Assembly (NCBI GenBank): GCA_027307165.1
Contig: DAHUXM010000034.1
Coordinates: 1 to 64,000 of the forward strand
DNA: 64,000 bases
Direction: 5' to 3'
Source of the DNA: Gemmatimonadota bacterium
GTDB lineage: Bacteria > Gemmatimonadota > Gemmatimonadetes > Gemmatimonadales > Gemmatimonadaceae
In this document: positions 28,066 through 36,924 of the stretch, piece by piece
Layout of the letters: each line of letters opens with the position of its first letter
Numbering within the stretch: position 1 is the first letter of the stretch
Position numbers and translations under genes: made by a program
Notes under the pieces: generated by a model
What the model was told of the DNA's origin: nothing
Seen by the model: only the letters and a program-made list of their open reading frames with translations
Databases searched by the model: none

Positions 28066-28394
28066 GCGCGACGTTCGCGAACTCGCTGCGCGCGAGAGAC
28101 GGCGTGGTTTCGATCGGTGAGTCCACCGCTGGCAACGTGCTCAGCTTCCGCGTGCAGGCGCAGGAAGTATGGGACGTTGTCCGCATCGACGCGCGCCCGT
28201 CGGAGTCGATTCGCACGGCCAAGATGTACGCGCTCAACACACTCATCCCCGACGCGCTGTTCCCCGATGAGTTCTCGGTCAAGCTGAACGGCTGCGAGAT
28301 ATTCGACGAGTCGATTTCGCTGTCCAGAGCCGGAGTGCTGGATGGATCGACGTTGTTGGTCGCGCGCCGGAGGCGCCGTCCGGTAAGGTCGTAG
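28062..28394 (+). CDS. Small protein with a possible ubiquitin-like beta-grasp fold
   Basis: A 110-residue protein translated together with the upstream gene. From about residue 36 (VWDVVRIDARPSESIRTAKM) it shows the order strand, strand, helix expected of a beta-grasp domain, and the end (ISLSRAGVLDGSTLLVARRR) resembles the last strand of ubiquitin-like proteins. There is no di-glycine end and no E1, E2 or deubiquitinase gene nearby, so conjugation is not supported. The fold suggestion is an inference from pattern only. Confidence 0.6.
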   Translation: MSATFANSLRARDGVVSIGESTAGNVLSFRVQAQEVWDVVRIDARPSESIRTAKMYALNTLIPDALFPDEFSVKLNGCEIFDESISLSRAGVLDGSTLLVARRRRRPVRS

Positions 28395-28446
28395 GTGTGA
28401 CGATGGTGCGGATCGGGCGTCGACGCGTCCCGGCGCGCATCGATTC

Positions 28447-28475
28447 GTAGGGGCGGCCTCCGTGCCCGCCCCTAC
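28447..28475. repeat. Palindromic GTAGGGGC repeat
   Basis: A 10-base-arm palindrome, GTAGGGGCGG and CCGCCCCTAC, surrounds a 9-base loop. It matches the arms of the palindrome at 7430-7449 in the ribosomal operon, so the two are probably members of one REP-like family. It lies between the ubiquitin-like gene and the HDAC-family gene. No T-run follows, so a terminator role is less likely. Confidence 0.7.
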
Positions 28476-28502
28476 GGCGGGCAAGGCACCGGGCCTGGCT
28501 CT

Positions 28503-29474
28503 ATGACATGCACGCACACGGGCCATATGCATCGCACCGCGTTCATCTCCCACTCCGATTGCGGACGTCACGACACGGGATGGGGACATCCGGAACACGT
28601 CGGACGCCTCGTCGAGATCATGCGCGCGGTGCGGAACGACTTCGATCTGTTCCAGCAACTGGAGCACGTTGAAGGGCGTCACGCAACGGTCGACGAGCTG
28701 TCACTCGTGCACGACCGCAGCTACGTCGAGTCTGTCCGCGCACTCTGCGCCGCCGGTGGCGGACGGCTCGACATCGACACTGTCGCCAGCGAGGGCTCGT
28801 GGGACGCGGCGACTGCAGCTGCCGGCTGCGTGCTCGACGCCGTTGACATGGCGATGGACGGACGCGCCACTCGCAGCTTCTCCGGCATACGCCCGCCGGG
28901 CCACCACGCAGTCCGCGACCGCGCGATGGGTTTCTGCATCTTCGGAACCGTCGCGCTCGGTGCGCACTATGCCCGCAAGGTCCACAGGCTCGAGCGCGTT
29001 CTGATCGTCGACTGGGACGTCCATCATGGCAACGGCACGCAGGCGCTGGTGCAGGATGATCCGGCGATTCGGTTTCTGTCCATGCATCAGTGGCCATTCT
29101 ATCCCGGCACCGGCGCGGCATCCGACCACGGGCCGCATGGAACCGTGCTGAACGCTCCCATGGCCGGCGGCCTCGATCCGATGCAGTATGTCGAGACGTT
29201 CGAGCGTTCGTTCGACAACTTGACCGACGACTTTCAGCCCGAGCTGGTCCTCATCTCTGCTGGTTTCGACTGCCTCGCGGGCGACGCGATAGGCGGCTTT
29301 ACGCTGGAGATGGAACACATAGACCGGCTGACGCGATTCGTTACTTCCCGCGCAGACGCTGTCTGTGGGGGAAGGGTCGTGAGCGCGCTGGAAGGCGGTT
29401 ACACGCCGCTTCGACTGGCAGAGGCGGTGGTTGTTCACATGCGTGCACTCGCCGGCCTGCCGCCAGCCGGATAG
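28503..29474 (+). CDS. Histone deacetylase-family (acetylpolyamine-like) deacetylase
   Basis: Bacterial members of this zinc hydrolase family remove acetyl groups from polyamines, lysines or small amides. Motifs seen: RPPGHHAV (the histidine pair), DWDVHHGNGTQ (metal ligands), SAGFDCLAGD, and LEGGYTP with the catalytic tyrosine. About 323 residues. A later ATG at 28527 (MHRTAFISH) fits the family N-terminus equally well. The methyltransferase gene follows after 10 bases. Confidence 0.88.
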   Translation: MTCTHTGHMHRTAFISHSDCGRHDTGWGHPEHVGRLVEIMRAVRNDFDLFQQLEHVEGRHATVDELSLVHDRSYVESVRALCAAGGGRLDIDTVASEGSWDAATAAAGCVLDAVDMAMDGRATRSFSGIRPPGHHAVRDRAMGFCIFGTVALGAHYARKVHRLERVLIVDWDVHHGNGTQALVQDDPAIRFLSMHQWPFYPGTGAASDHGPHGTVLNAPMAGGLDPMQYVETFERSFDNLTDDFQPELVLISAGFDCLAGDAIGGFTLEMEHIDRLTRFVTSRADAVCGGRVVSALEGGYTPLRLAEAVVVHMRALAGLPPAG

Positions 29475-29484
29475 CTTTCGACAG

Positions 29485-30306
29485 ATGCCCGAAGGGAACA
29501 GAACGACCCCGGCGCCGGCGGTGCTGCGGCTGGTGCAAATGGCGATCATCGACCGCTGGCGAGCTACGGGAGAGGATCTCTACCGTGAGGTCGCCCGGCT
29601 CGCCGACCTCGAGCAGGGGCAGGACGTCGTCGTGTCCGGTTGCGGGCGCGGCGTCACCACGGAATGGCTGGCGCTCCGCACGGGCGCATCGGTAACCGGC
29701 GTCGATCCGGACGACGAGGACATCACGCAGGCCGAGGAGCACGCGCGCGAGACCGGCCTGGGTATCAGCTACCAGCATTCAGAGCTGGATGACCTGCCGT
29801 ACGAGACGGGCGTATTCGATGCGGCCATCGGCGAGCCGGAAATCGCCGCTGCTGCGAGCACTGGACGGGCAGTGGCCGAGCTCGCGCGCGTTACCAAGCC
29901 CATGGGCGCAGTAGTGCTGCTCCAGCTGACATGGAGCTCCGACCTCTCGGCGTCGCGCCGGGAGCTGGTCGTCGAGCGTCTGGGGCTTCGCCCGCGCATG
30001 GTGGTCGAGTGGAAGCAGATGCTGCGCGAGGCTGGCGTCGTGGACATCCAGGTGAAGGACTGGACCAACGAGTGCGACGACGAGCTGGTACCGGACGGCG
30101 CTGATGCATCTCCGCGCCTGAACTGGCAGGCGAAGGTCCAGATCATGGGTCGGGCGCTGCGCAGGTCGGGTTGGGCTGAAGCGCGCCAGGCGCTCGTTCG
30201 CGAAACTGAATTGCTGCGCGATCTGTCGCGCGAGCGGTCGATGAACTTCTCCATCATCAAGGGAGTGAAGTGGCCGCACGCCATGCCGGCGATCGCGCAT
30301 GGCTAG
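29485..30306 (+). CDS. SAM-dependent methyltransferase, unknown substrate
   Basis: A Rossmann-type methyltransferase of 273 residues. Motif I is VVVSGCGRGVTTEWLAL followed by VTGVDPDDED, and FDAAIGEPE with LARVTKPMGAVVLLQ are the later strands. The ATG at 29485 is chosen because the longer frame would overlap the deacetylase gene. It overlaps the GvpF-like gene by 8 bases, so the two are probably co-translated. The substrate is unknown. Confidence 0.78.
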   Translation: MPEGNRTTPAPAVLRLVQMAIIDRWRATGEDLYREVARLADLEQGQDVVVSGCGRGVTTEWLALRTGASVTGVDPDDEDITQAEEHARETGLGISYQHSELDDLPYETGVFDAAIGEPEIAAAASTGRAVAELARVTKPMGAVVLLQLTWSSDLSASRRELVVERLGLRPRMVVEWKQMLREAGVVDIQVKDWTNECDDELVPDGADASPRLNWQAKVQIMGRALRRSGWAEARQALVRETELLRDLSRERSMNFSIIKGVKWPHAMPAIAHG

Positions 30307-30679
30307 CGCCAGCGGCAAGTCGGGTCTGCGCTTTTACGGCGTGATCGACGCCGACGCGGGCGATCCGGCGTTGCTCGAGCAGCAGAGCGTGCAGCTCGTC
30401 AAGTATCGTGATCTCGCTGCCGTCGTTGCGATTTCTCCGTACGTTCGCAGTGAGCCCAGCGACGCCGATCTTTCGGATTATGTCCGCGTGGTGGATGCGT
30501 TCAGCGCCAAGGGCACGATAGTTCCCGCGCCACCGGGGACGATATTCCGCGATGAAGTGGTGCTGGCTCGCTGGCTGGATGTTCACTACGGCAAGTTGCA
30601 CGAGGCGATGGCCATGATCGAACAACGTGAAGACGATCGTCCTCCCTACGATTACGTCCGCATGGAACTGGGCGCCTAG
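30299..30679 (+). CDS. Lone short GvpF/GvpL-like protein
   Basis: A 126-residue protein resembling only the N-terminal part of GvpF/GvpL: LRFYGVIDADAGDPALLEQQ, a KYRDLAAVVA strand, then TIVPAPPGTIFRDEVVLARW, corresponding to the FTVIPMSFGTVFRSEEDV region of the cluster's gvpF. The large helical and C-terminal PWPPY parts are missing. It lies about 9 kb from the main cluster, between a methyltransferase and a protein kinase, with an overlap at one side and no gap at the other. It could be a shortened regulator or accessory protein. Confidence 0.7.
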   Translation: MASASGKSGLRFYGVIDADAGDPALLEQQSVQLVKYRDLAAVVAISPYVRSEPSDADLSDYVRVVDAFSAKGTIVPAPPGTIFRDEVVLARWLDVHYGKLHEAMAMIEQREDDRPPYDYVRMELGA

Positions 30680-31687
30680 GTGTTCTGTCCCGGGTGCGGA
30701 TCATGGAACCGCGGCACTGCAGCGCGCTGCACTCGTTGCGACGCGGCGCTTCCCGCTGTGGCCGCGCGAGAGGAGCGGCCGGACGCCGACATCACGTCGC
30801 TCAGGCACGTTATCGGCGGCCGGTACAGCGTCTCGCACCGCATCGGCGACGGCGGAATGGCGACGGTGTACTACGCCATGCACAACGCGCTGGACAGGCC
30901 GGTCGTGCTCAAGGTGTTGCATCCGCATCTCGCGCGCGACGCAGACATGCGGGAGCGGTTCAGGCGCGAGGCGGAGACCGCCGCGCAACTGGTGCATCCG
31001 CACATCTGCAATATCATCGACTTCGGCATGACGGAACGGCACGTGTACACGGTGATGCCGTATCTGTCGCGCGGCACGCTGGGGGATCGTATCTCCGGCC
31101 GGCGCTCGCTCCCACCGGAACGCGTCGCGGCGGTGTGTGCGCAGGTTTCCAGCGCGCTCGACTACGCGCACCGGCATGGAGTGGTGCACCGTGACATCAA
31201 GCCTGACAACGTCCTCTTCGACGAGGACGAGCACGCTGTGGTCACCGACTTCGGGATCGCGACCGCGCACTTCCGCGGTCGCATGACGGGAACGGGACAC
31301 GTGATGGGCACGCCACACTACATGTCGCCGGAGCAGGCGCGTGGTCGTCTGCTCGACGGCCGAAGTGATCTCTACACGCTCGGCATCGTCATGTACGAAA
31401 CGCTGGTTGGATTCGTGCCGTTCGACGGCGCGGACATCTATTCGATAACGTCGAAGCACCTGGAAGAGGTGCCTGTATCACCTGACATCGTCGACTCGCG
31501 TGTGCCGCCCGCACTTGCTGCGGTCGTGATGCGTTGTCTCGCCAAGGATCCATCGGCGCGGTATCAACGCGGCAACGACGTGGCTGACGCGCTGATCCAG
31601 TATCTCGCGCAGACTGGCGCACCCAACCCGGAAAAGCGCAACGGCTGGTTCGCACGCACACTGCCGTCCTTCGTTTCCACGTCCTGA
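30680..31687 (+). CDS. Zinc-ribbon Ser/Thr protein kinase
   Basis: A 335-residue Hanks-type kinase with no membrane segment. The N-terminus has a zinc ribbon (CPGCGS and CTRCDA within the first 22 residues). The kinase domain shows GDGGMATVYYA, VLKVLHPH with the ATP lysine, HRDIKPDNVLF, DFGIA and MSPEQARG. The GTG start immediately follows the GvpF-like stop codon, suggesting a shared transcript. The zinc ribbon may bind a partner or nucleic acid. Confidence 0.88.
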   Translation: MFCPGCGSWNRGTAARCTRCDAALPAVAAREERPDADITSLRHVIGGRYSVSHRIGDGGMATVYYAMHNALDRPVVLKVLHPHLARDADMRERFRREAETAAQLVHPHICNIIDFGMTERHVYTVMPYLSRGTLGDRISGRRSLPPERVAAVCAQVSSALDYAHRHGVVHRDIKPDNVLFDEDEHAVVTDFGIATAHFRGRMTGTGHVMGTPHYMSPEQARGRLLDGRSDLYTLGIVMYETLVGFVPFDGADIYSITSKHLEEVPVSPDIVDSRVPPALAAVVMRCLAKDPSARYQRGNDVADALIQYLAQTGAPNPEKRNGWFARTLPSFVSTS

Positions 31688-31697
31688 ACGTCGTTCG

Positions 31698-32726
31698 ATG
31701 AACCTCACGTGGGAGCGAGTCTCCCTCCGCACCAGGCGTCCGTTCGTGATCGCTCGCTGGGGATATGCCGGGCACGAGAACGTGATCGTCACCATCACCG
31801 ATGATGACGGCGTGAGCGGTATGGGCGAAGCTGCACCCAATCGCTATTACGGCGAATCACCCGATACAGTCGTCGCTGCCCTGGAGCGGTACAAGCCCAT
31901 AATCGAGTCAGCGCAATCGTGGTCGCTCGAAGCAACTGACGTCGCGCTCACGACTGCGCTGCGCGGCAATGCCTCCGCTCGTGCCGCTGTCAGCTCCGCG
32001 ATGCACGACCTTCACGCGCGCAAGGCTGGGCTCCCGCTGCATAAGTTGTGGGGATTGAGTGCGGACGCGAGCCCGCTTTCGAGCTTTACGATCGCGATCG
32101 ACGATGTCGAGGGGTTGCGCCGGCGAGTGAGCGATGCGGCGGAATATCCGATTCTCAAGATCAAGCTCGGAACCGATCGCGACGAAGAGATCGTGCGCAC
32201 GGTGCGCGACGCAGCTCCCGACAAGGTGTTGCGCGTGGACGCCAATGCGGCGTGGAGCCCGCAGCAGGCGATCGAGCGGGCCGCGATGTTGCGCGACAAC
32301 GGCGTCGAATCACTCGAGCAGCCCGTCGCCGCCGCAGATGTCGAGGGCATGCGCTTCGTACGCGAACGCTGCGGGCTCCCTGTGATCGCTGACGAATCCT
32401 GCCTCGTCGCCGCCGACGTGCCACGTCTGGCCGGATCGTGTGACGCGATCAACATCAAGCTCGCAAAGTGCGGCAGTCTTCGCGAAGCGATCCGGCTCGT
32501 TCATGTCGCGCGCGCACACAACCTCGGCGTGATGGCCGGATGCATGATCGAAACGTCGCTCGGTATATCTGCCATAGCGCAGATCGCGCCGCTGCTCGAC
32601 ACTGCCGATTTCGACGGCGCCGCGCTGCTTGCCGAAGATCCCTTCGAAGGCGTAACGATTGCGGACGGGCGAGTGGGGCTTGTGGACTCGCCGGGCCTCG
32701 GCGTTACCCGGCGGCGATCGGCGTGA
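31698..32726 (+). CDS. Dipeptide epimerase (enolase superfamily)
   Basis: This fits L-Ala-D/L-Glu epimerases, which process peptides from murein recycling. It shows the enolase-superfamily set: LKIKLGTDRDEE near residue 153 with the KxK pair, then LRVDANAAWSP, LEQPV, IADESC, NIKLAKCG and CMIETSLGISA. The CMIETSLG stretch is diagnostic of dipeptide epimerases rather than o-succinylbenzoate synthase, which is the main alternative. Length is 342 residues. The priA start overlaps its stop by 4 bases. Confidence 0.85.
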   Translation: MNLTWERVSLRTRRPFVIARWGYAGHENVIVTITDDDGVSGMGEAAPNRYYGESPDTVVAALERYKPIIESAQSWSLEATDVALTTALRGNASARAAVSSAMHDLHARKAGLPLHKLWGLSADASPLSSFTIAIDDVEGLRRRVSDAAEYPILKIKLGTDRDEEIVRTVRDAAPDKVLRVDANAAWSPQQAIERAAMLRDNGVESLEQPVAAADVEGMRFVRERCGLPVIADESCLVAADVPRLAGSCDAINIKLAKCGSLREAIRLVHVARAHNLGVMAGCMIETSLGISAIAQIAPLLDTADFDGAALLAEDPFEGVTIADGRVGLVDSPGLGVTRRRSA

Positions 32727-34996
32727 CGGACCAGGCGCGGCGTCTGGTGGAGGTCGCGCTGCCAGTGCCGCTCTTCCAGACTTTCGTCTATTCACTGGAC
32801 GGTGAGTACGAACACGAGGCACGAATCGGCAGCCGCGTCCTCGTTCCATTCCGCAAGCGACAGGAGATCGGGATAATCGTCGCATTCGACGCTGCGCCAC
32901 CGGCTCGCGGTGTAATCAAGGCTGTGTCTGGGGTGCCTGATGCGGGCCCTGCGCTGGACGAAGGGCTACTCACACTGTCGCGCTGGATTTCGGAGTATTA
33001 CGTCGTCCCGCTGGGGATCGTGATGCGCACCGTTCTCCCAGCCCTGTTGACTGGCGCCGCGCAACCGCATCCCAACGTGAAGACGCGGCGCATCGTGCGC
33101 ATCCGGGACGACATACCGACATTACTTCAGAGGGAGAAGGCATTCGCGCGCGCACCGCAGCAGCGCGCGCTGTTCGAGCTCATCGAGTCGCTCGGCGGCG
33201 CAACGAGCGTGGAGCACCTTCTGCAGCAGCTCAAGTTTTCTCCGTCGGTGCTCAAGGCGCTGGAGAAACGTGCGCTCATCAGCATCGATCGCGAGCGTGT
33301 CGAACGAGATCCGTTCGCAACGCGCGTCGGGCGAAGCGAGCCACGGCACGTGCCGACGCCCGAGCAGCTCGCGGTGATAAAGCGGATGGGAACCGCGCGG
33401 CCAGGCGAGGTGTTCCTGTTGCACGGTGTGACCGGCAGCGGCAAGACGCTGGTGTACATCGAGCTGTTGCGAGAGATCGTCGAGCGTCGCGGCAAGACGG
33501 CCATCGTGCTGGTGCCGGAGATTGCACTGACTCCGCAGACCGTCGATCGGTTCCGTGCGGTATTCGGCGACGATGTTGCGGTGCTGCACAGCGCGCTGAG
33601 CGACGGCGAGCGATATGACGCATGGCTCGCACTAAAGCGCGGGGAGAAGCGAATAGCCGTAGGCGCGCGGTCGGCCGTGTTCGCGCCCCTCACGAACATC
33701 GGTGCGATCATCGTCGATGAGGAGCACGAGTCCAGCTACAAGCAGGGCGAGACGCCGCGGTATCATGCGCGTGAGGCTGCCATCGTGCGCGCCACCCAGG
33801 AAGGCGCCGTGGTGGTGCTCGGCAGCGCGACTCCTTCGCTGGAAAGTTGGACCAACGGGGCCGCGGCCAAGTTCACGTTGTTGTCGCTGCCCGATCGAGT
33901 AGGTGGCGCGACGCTGCCCACTGTTGCTGTCGTGGATCTGCGCAAGGCGGTGGTCGACTCTGCTGCCACGGCGGGGGAGGATGACTATCAGAGAGTCGTG
34001 ACCGGGCCGCTCGACGCCGCTATTCGAGCGAGACTCGATCGCGGAGAGCAGAGCATCCTGCTGCTCAACCGCCGTGGCTACTCGGCGTTCGTGCAGTGCG
34101 AGAACTGCGGCAACGTCGCGACGTGCCCCAACTGCAGCATAACTCTCACGTATCATCGGTCTCCCGAACGGCTGGTCTGTCATTACTGCATGCATCAGGA
34201 GGAGCCGCAGCGCGTGTGCAATCGTTGCGGTGGAGCAACGCTGCGACGCCGCGGACTCGGCACCCAGCAGGTGGAGCGCCTGATCTGCGAGCGCTTTCCG
34301 TCGGCGCGTGTTGCGCGCATGGATGTCGACACGACGTCGGGGAAGTGGGCGCACGCGGAGATCCTGGATCGCGTCGGCGCAGGTGAGGTTGACATCCTGC
34401 TGGGCACGCAGATGATCGCGAAGGGGCTTGATTTCCCCAATGTTACGCTTGTCGGAGTGATCGATGCCGATGTCGGTATCAACCTGCCGGACTTTCGTGC
34501 GAGCGAGCGGTGCTTCCAGCTTCTGAGCCAGGTGGCCGGACGCGCGGGCCGCGGCGCACGCGGCGGCGAAGTACTTATTCAGACGCGGGTGCCGAGCCAT
34601 CATGCGGTGAAGTGCGCCGTGACTCATGACTACATGTCGTTCGTCGCTGAAGAGTTGGCCGGACGAATACAACCTGTGTATCCGCCGAACAATAGGCTCG
34701 CGAACATCGTGTTCAGCGGCAGCGTCGAGTCTGGTGTCGCGGACCTTGCGATTGCTGGCGCGGGCTGGCTGCGCCGTCTGATTCGCGTGCGGGAAAGTCC
34801 CGGGCTCACGATAATCGGGCCAGCGCCATGCGCGATCGAGCGCATCAAGACGCGCTGGCGCTGGCACGTATTGCTCAAGAGTGAGCACCCGCACGAGCTC
34901 ACGCGGGTGGGCCGATATTTTCTGGAGCGATTTGCCGTGCCGGCCAGAGACGGGCTGCGAGTGACGTTCGATCGCGATCCGGTAACTCTGCTGTGA
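32723..34996 (+). CDS. priA: Primosomal protein N' (replication restart helicase PriA)
   Basis: PriA restarts collapsed replication forks. The helicase motifs are present: GVTGSGKTLVYIELLRE (Walker A), DEEHESSYKQ, GSATPSLES and QVAGRAGRG. The zinc region has eight Cys in CENCGNVATCPNCS and CHYCMHQEE / CNRCGG. The GTG at 32723 overlaps the epimerase stop (GTGA) and begins TDQARRLVEVALPVP, the normal PriA start, giving 757 residues. The longer frame back to 32468 lies inside the epimerase and is not real. Confidence 0.94.
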   Translation: MTDQARRLVEVALPVPLFQTFVYSLDGEYEHEARIGSRVLVPFRKRQEIGIIVAFDAAPPARGVIKAVSGVPDAGPALDEGLLTLSRWISEYYVVPLGIVMRTVLPALLTGAAQPHPNVKTRRIVRIRDDIPTLLQREKAFARAPQQRALFELIESLGGATSVEHLLQQLKFSPSVLKALEKRALISIDRERVERDPFATRVGRSEPRHVPTPEQLAVIKRMGTARPGEVFLLHGVTGSGKTLVYIELLREIVERRGKTAIVLVPEIALTPQTVDRFRAVFGDDVAVLHSALSDGERYDAWLALKRGEKRIAVGARSAVFAPLTNIGAIIVDEEHESSYKQGETPRYHAREAAIVRATQEGAVVVLGSATPSLESWTNGAAAKFTLLSLPDRVGGATLPTVAVVDLRKAVVDSAATAGEDDYQRVVTGPLDAAIRARLDRGEQSILLLNRRGYSAFVQCENCGNVATCPNCSITLTYHRSPERLVCHYCMHQEEPQRVCNRCGGATLRRRGLGTQQVERLICERFPSARVARMDVDTTSGKWAHAEILDRVGAGEVDILLGTQMIAKGLDFPNVTLVGVIDADVGINLPDFRASERCFQLLSQVAGRAGRGARGGEVLIQTRVPSHHAVKCAVTHDYMSFVAEELAGRIQPVYPPNNRLANIVFSGSVESGVADLAIAGAGWLRRLIRVRESPGLTIIGPAPCAIERIKTRWRWHVLLKSEHPHELTRVGRYFLERFAVPARDGLRVTFDRDPVTLL

Positions 34997-35784
34997 CCGC
35001 GCATCATCTGCGAACGTCACGTCGCGGCCGCGCGTTGCTCCTTGTCGGAGCGGCGCTCGCGTTTGGTGTCGTTGCCTGTCCGTCCGCAAAGCCATCGTAC
35101 GTGGCGCGAGATCCTGTCCTGCGCGCCCTTCCGTTGTATTTCTATCCAGCCTCCGATTCCGCGAAGGCGGTTGTGATATTCTTCGGCAACGACGTTGGAT
35201 TCTGGGATGCGCACGACCGGCTCGCGCGGCGGCTTGCATCGAACGGCTATACGGTCATCGGCGTCGACGTAAAGAAGTACATCGAACGGCTGCCGGAGCC
35301 GTACGTCAGTCGCGAGGCAGCATTCGACTCGTCAATCGATGGCGTCATAGCGCGCGCAGTCAGGGAGATGGGGGCGACTTCACTTCCACTCGTGCTTGGG
35401 GGACACTCATTCGGCGCGGATCTGGCCCTTTGGACCGCGGCGCACGCGCCGCCTCCGCACACGGTCGGAGTGCTCGCACTCGCGCCCACAGCGCGCAGCC
35501 ACTTCTACGTTACGGCAATGGATCGCGCCAACATCAGTGAGCCCGACGAACCGGGAAGCTTTGCGATATCGGACGAGATTCGCTCGGTGCCGGCAACCAT
35601 GCGGATCGCTCTACTCCGCGGATCTGGCGACCGCCGCAGAGGGATCGATTCCGCGCTCGAAGCTGCCGGGAAACCGAGGCTCAGGTATTCCGTGATCCCG
35701 TTCGCCTCACATTCACTGAAGTCGTTGACGCTGGCCGGTCCGATGGCGCAGCGCGCCGTGGCGTGGATTGTCGGCGGTGAGTGA
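34993..35784 (+). CDS. VirJ/AcvB-like alpha/beta hydrolase, secreted or lipoprotein
   Basis: An alpha/beta hydrolase of 263 residues. A hydrophobic N-terminal segment ends in VVAC, a possible lipobox. The rest matches the VirJ/AcvB pattern: VVIFFGNDVGFWDAHDRLAR, VIGVDVKKYIERL and the nucleophile elbow GGHSFGADLAL. In Agrobacterium VirJ-related proteins act at the envelope. The GTG start overlaps priA by 4 bases. The function here is unknown, and it is followed by a 513-base non-coding stretch. Confidence 0.7.
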   Translation: MTAHHLRTSRRGRALLLVGAALAFGVVACPSAKPSYVARDPVLRALPLYFYPASDSAKAVVIFFGNDVGFWDAHDRLARRLASNGYTVIGVDVKKYIERLPEPYVSREAAFDSSIDGVIARAVREMGATSLPLVLGGHSFGADLALWTAAHAPPPHTVGVLALAPTARSHFYVTAMDRANISEPDEPGSFAISDEIRSVPATMRIALLRGSGDRRRGIDSALEAAGKPRLRYSVIPFASHSLKSLTLAGPMAQRAVAWIVGGE

Positions 35785-36297
35785 CACTGTGCGAATGTTA
35801 CCGACAAGCCCGTAATTTTCCCACCCAGTTTCCGTCGTCATGCCGGTGGGCCCTTGAGGCGTACACGGACATCATCGGGCACTTCATGTATTCCTCGAAT
35901 ACCGGACTCGTACGTCGAGGCAGAGAAAGAGGTGCCAGATGGAGGCGCGTCAACCCGCCGCCGAGCGGCAGAACTGCACCGCCCATCCTACCAGAAGCTC
36001 CGCTTGTCACGCGGCAACTTACAAGACGTGGAAAGATCGCATCGCTTTGCTTGCGATACCGTGATAAGTCCCGACCGTGCGCTGGCTCGTTACGCGGATG
36101 GCACACAGTCCACGGCACCGGCAAATGCGACGCACGTAACATCGGGCACGCCTTACCTGGGAACCGGAGGAGCGGTGTGCCGGCGCGACCAGCGCCGGCC
36201 GTGAGCGCTGCCGCTGATGTGGACTCTGCGCAACAGTCTCCGGGTCCCGGTTATGTGAATGTCACAAGAATGCAACCAGCTTGAGGGGACAGTGATC
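35785..36297. other. 513-base stretch without a supported gene
   Basis: Frames on both strands are open (one of 167 codons on +, one of 114 on -), but neither has a ribosome-binding site, a recognisable domain or consistent codon bias. Composition resembles the surrounding intergenic DNA. It contains a 21-base stem-loop at 36179-36199 and the ribosome-binding site of the next gene at about 36282-36287. It may be a decayed gene or a long leader. Confidence 0.5.
36179..36199. other. Stem-loop with 8-base arms before the frameshifted gene
   Basis: GCCGGCGC and GCGCCGGC pair perfectly around a 5-base loop. There is no following T-run, so it is not a standard terminator, though it could stop or stabilise the transcript from priA or mark a leader. 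Confidence 0.5.
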
Positions 36298-36871
36298 GTG
36301 CCTCGATTCATATCGTGGGTCGTTGTCGCAAGTTGCGGAGTCGGATGCATGCTGGCTGCAGCGTCGCCGGCGTCATGTCAAACTTTCTTCGAGCTCGGCG
36401 CCGGATGGAGCTACCTGGCGGCACCCGTAGCGCCACAGGTGGGCACGTACGGGCACGCGGTGAACGGACGACTCTCGATCGGCCGAACAGTCGCGCCGCG
36501 CGTGCGTTTTGCGGTTTGATGTTAAGGGGCTGCAGTTTGATCAGAACGTTCAATACTTTCCGCCCTGTCCCGCTCCTGGTTGCACGCGTACCTACTATCG
36601 GGCGCAGTCCAACGACATCGTCGGCGTGATCGGCAATGGGCTGCTCGACGTCGATCGGCGCGGAATCTTTTACCTCATCGGTGGGGGTGGCGTCTGCGGG
36701 GCTTTCGTCCCATCCGTGGAACGACACCTCGGCGTGTCAGGCGGAGCAGGAATCACGCTGCCGGTGCGCACGGACTTGCGGATTTTTGTAGAAGCGGCCG
36801 GGCATCACCTTTTTGGTCGCACCGCCGGGCCGTCTGGGTTTGTGCCGATCACGATAGGCTTGCGTTACTGA
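36298..36871 (+). pseudogene. Outer-membrane beta-barrel-type protein, interrupted by a frameshift
   Basis: The GTG at 36298 follows GAGGGG and gives a clear signal peptide (PRFISWVVVASCGVGCML, cut after ASC). The mature part starts with the barrel-like FFELGAGWSYLAAPV, but stops after VAPRVRFAV. In the +1 frame the same kind of sequence continues from about 36509 (RFDVKGLQFDQNVQYFPP) to the end IVLITIGLRY-like FVPITIGLRY with a terminal aromatic residue, as in outer-membrane proteins. One base change in the GTTTTGCGGTTTG stretch would restore a single frame of about 190 residues. It may be a true pseudogene or a sequencing error. Confidence 0.75.
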
Positions 36872-36924
36872 GTCTCTTCACGGAGCGATTGCTACCGGCG
36901 CGCCCGTACGCCACCTTTCTCTCC

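Noticed and set aside
32468-32722. N-terminal extension of PriA
   Set aside because: This part of the frame lies inside the dipeptide epimerase gene; the GTG at 32723 gives the normal PriA start.
35781-36284. 167-codon plus-strand frame after the VirJ-like gene
   Set aside because: No ribosome-binding site, no recognisable motif and no clear coding composition. Treated as non-coding.
36259-36871. Two separate small genes
   Set aside because: The first ends without a mature barrel end and the second starts with no ribosome-binding site and continues the same strand pattern. One frameshifted gene explains both.
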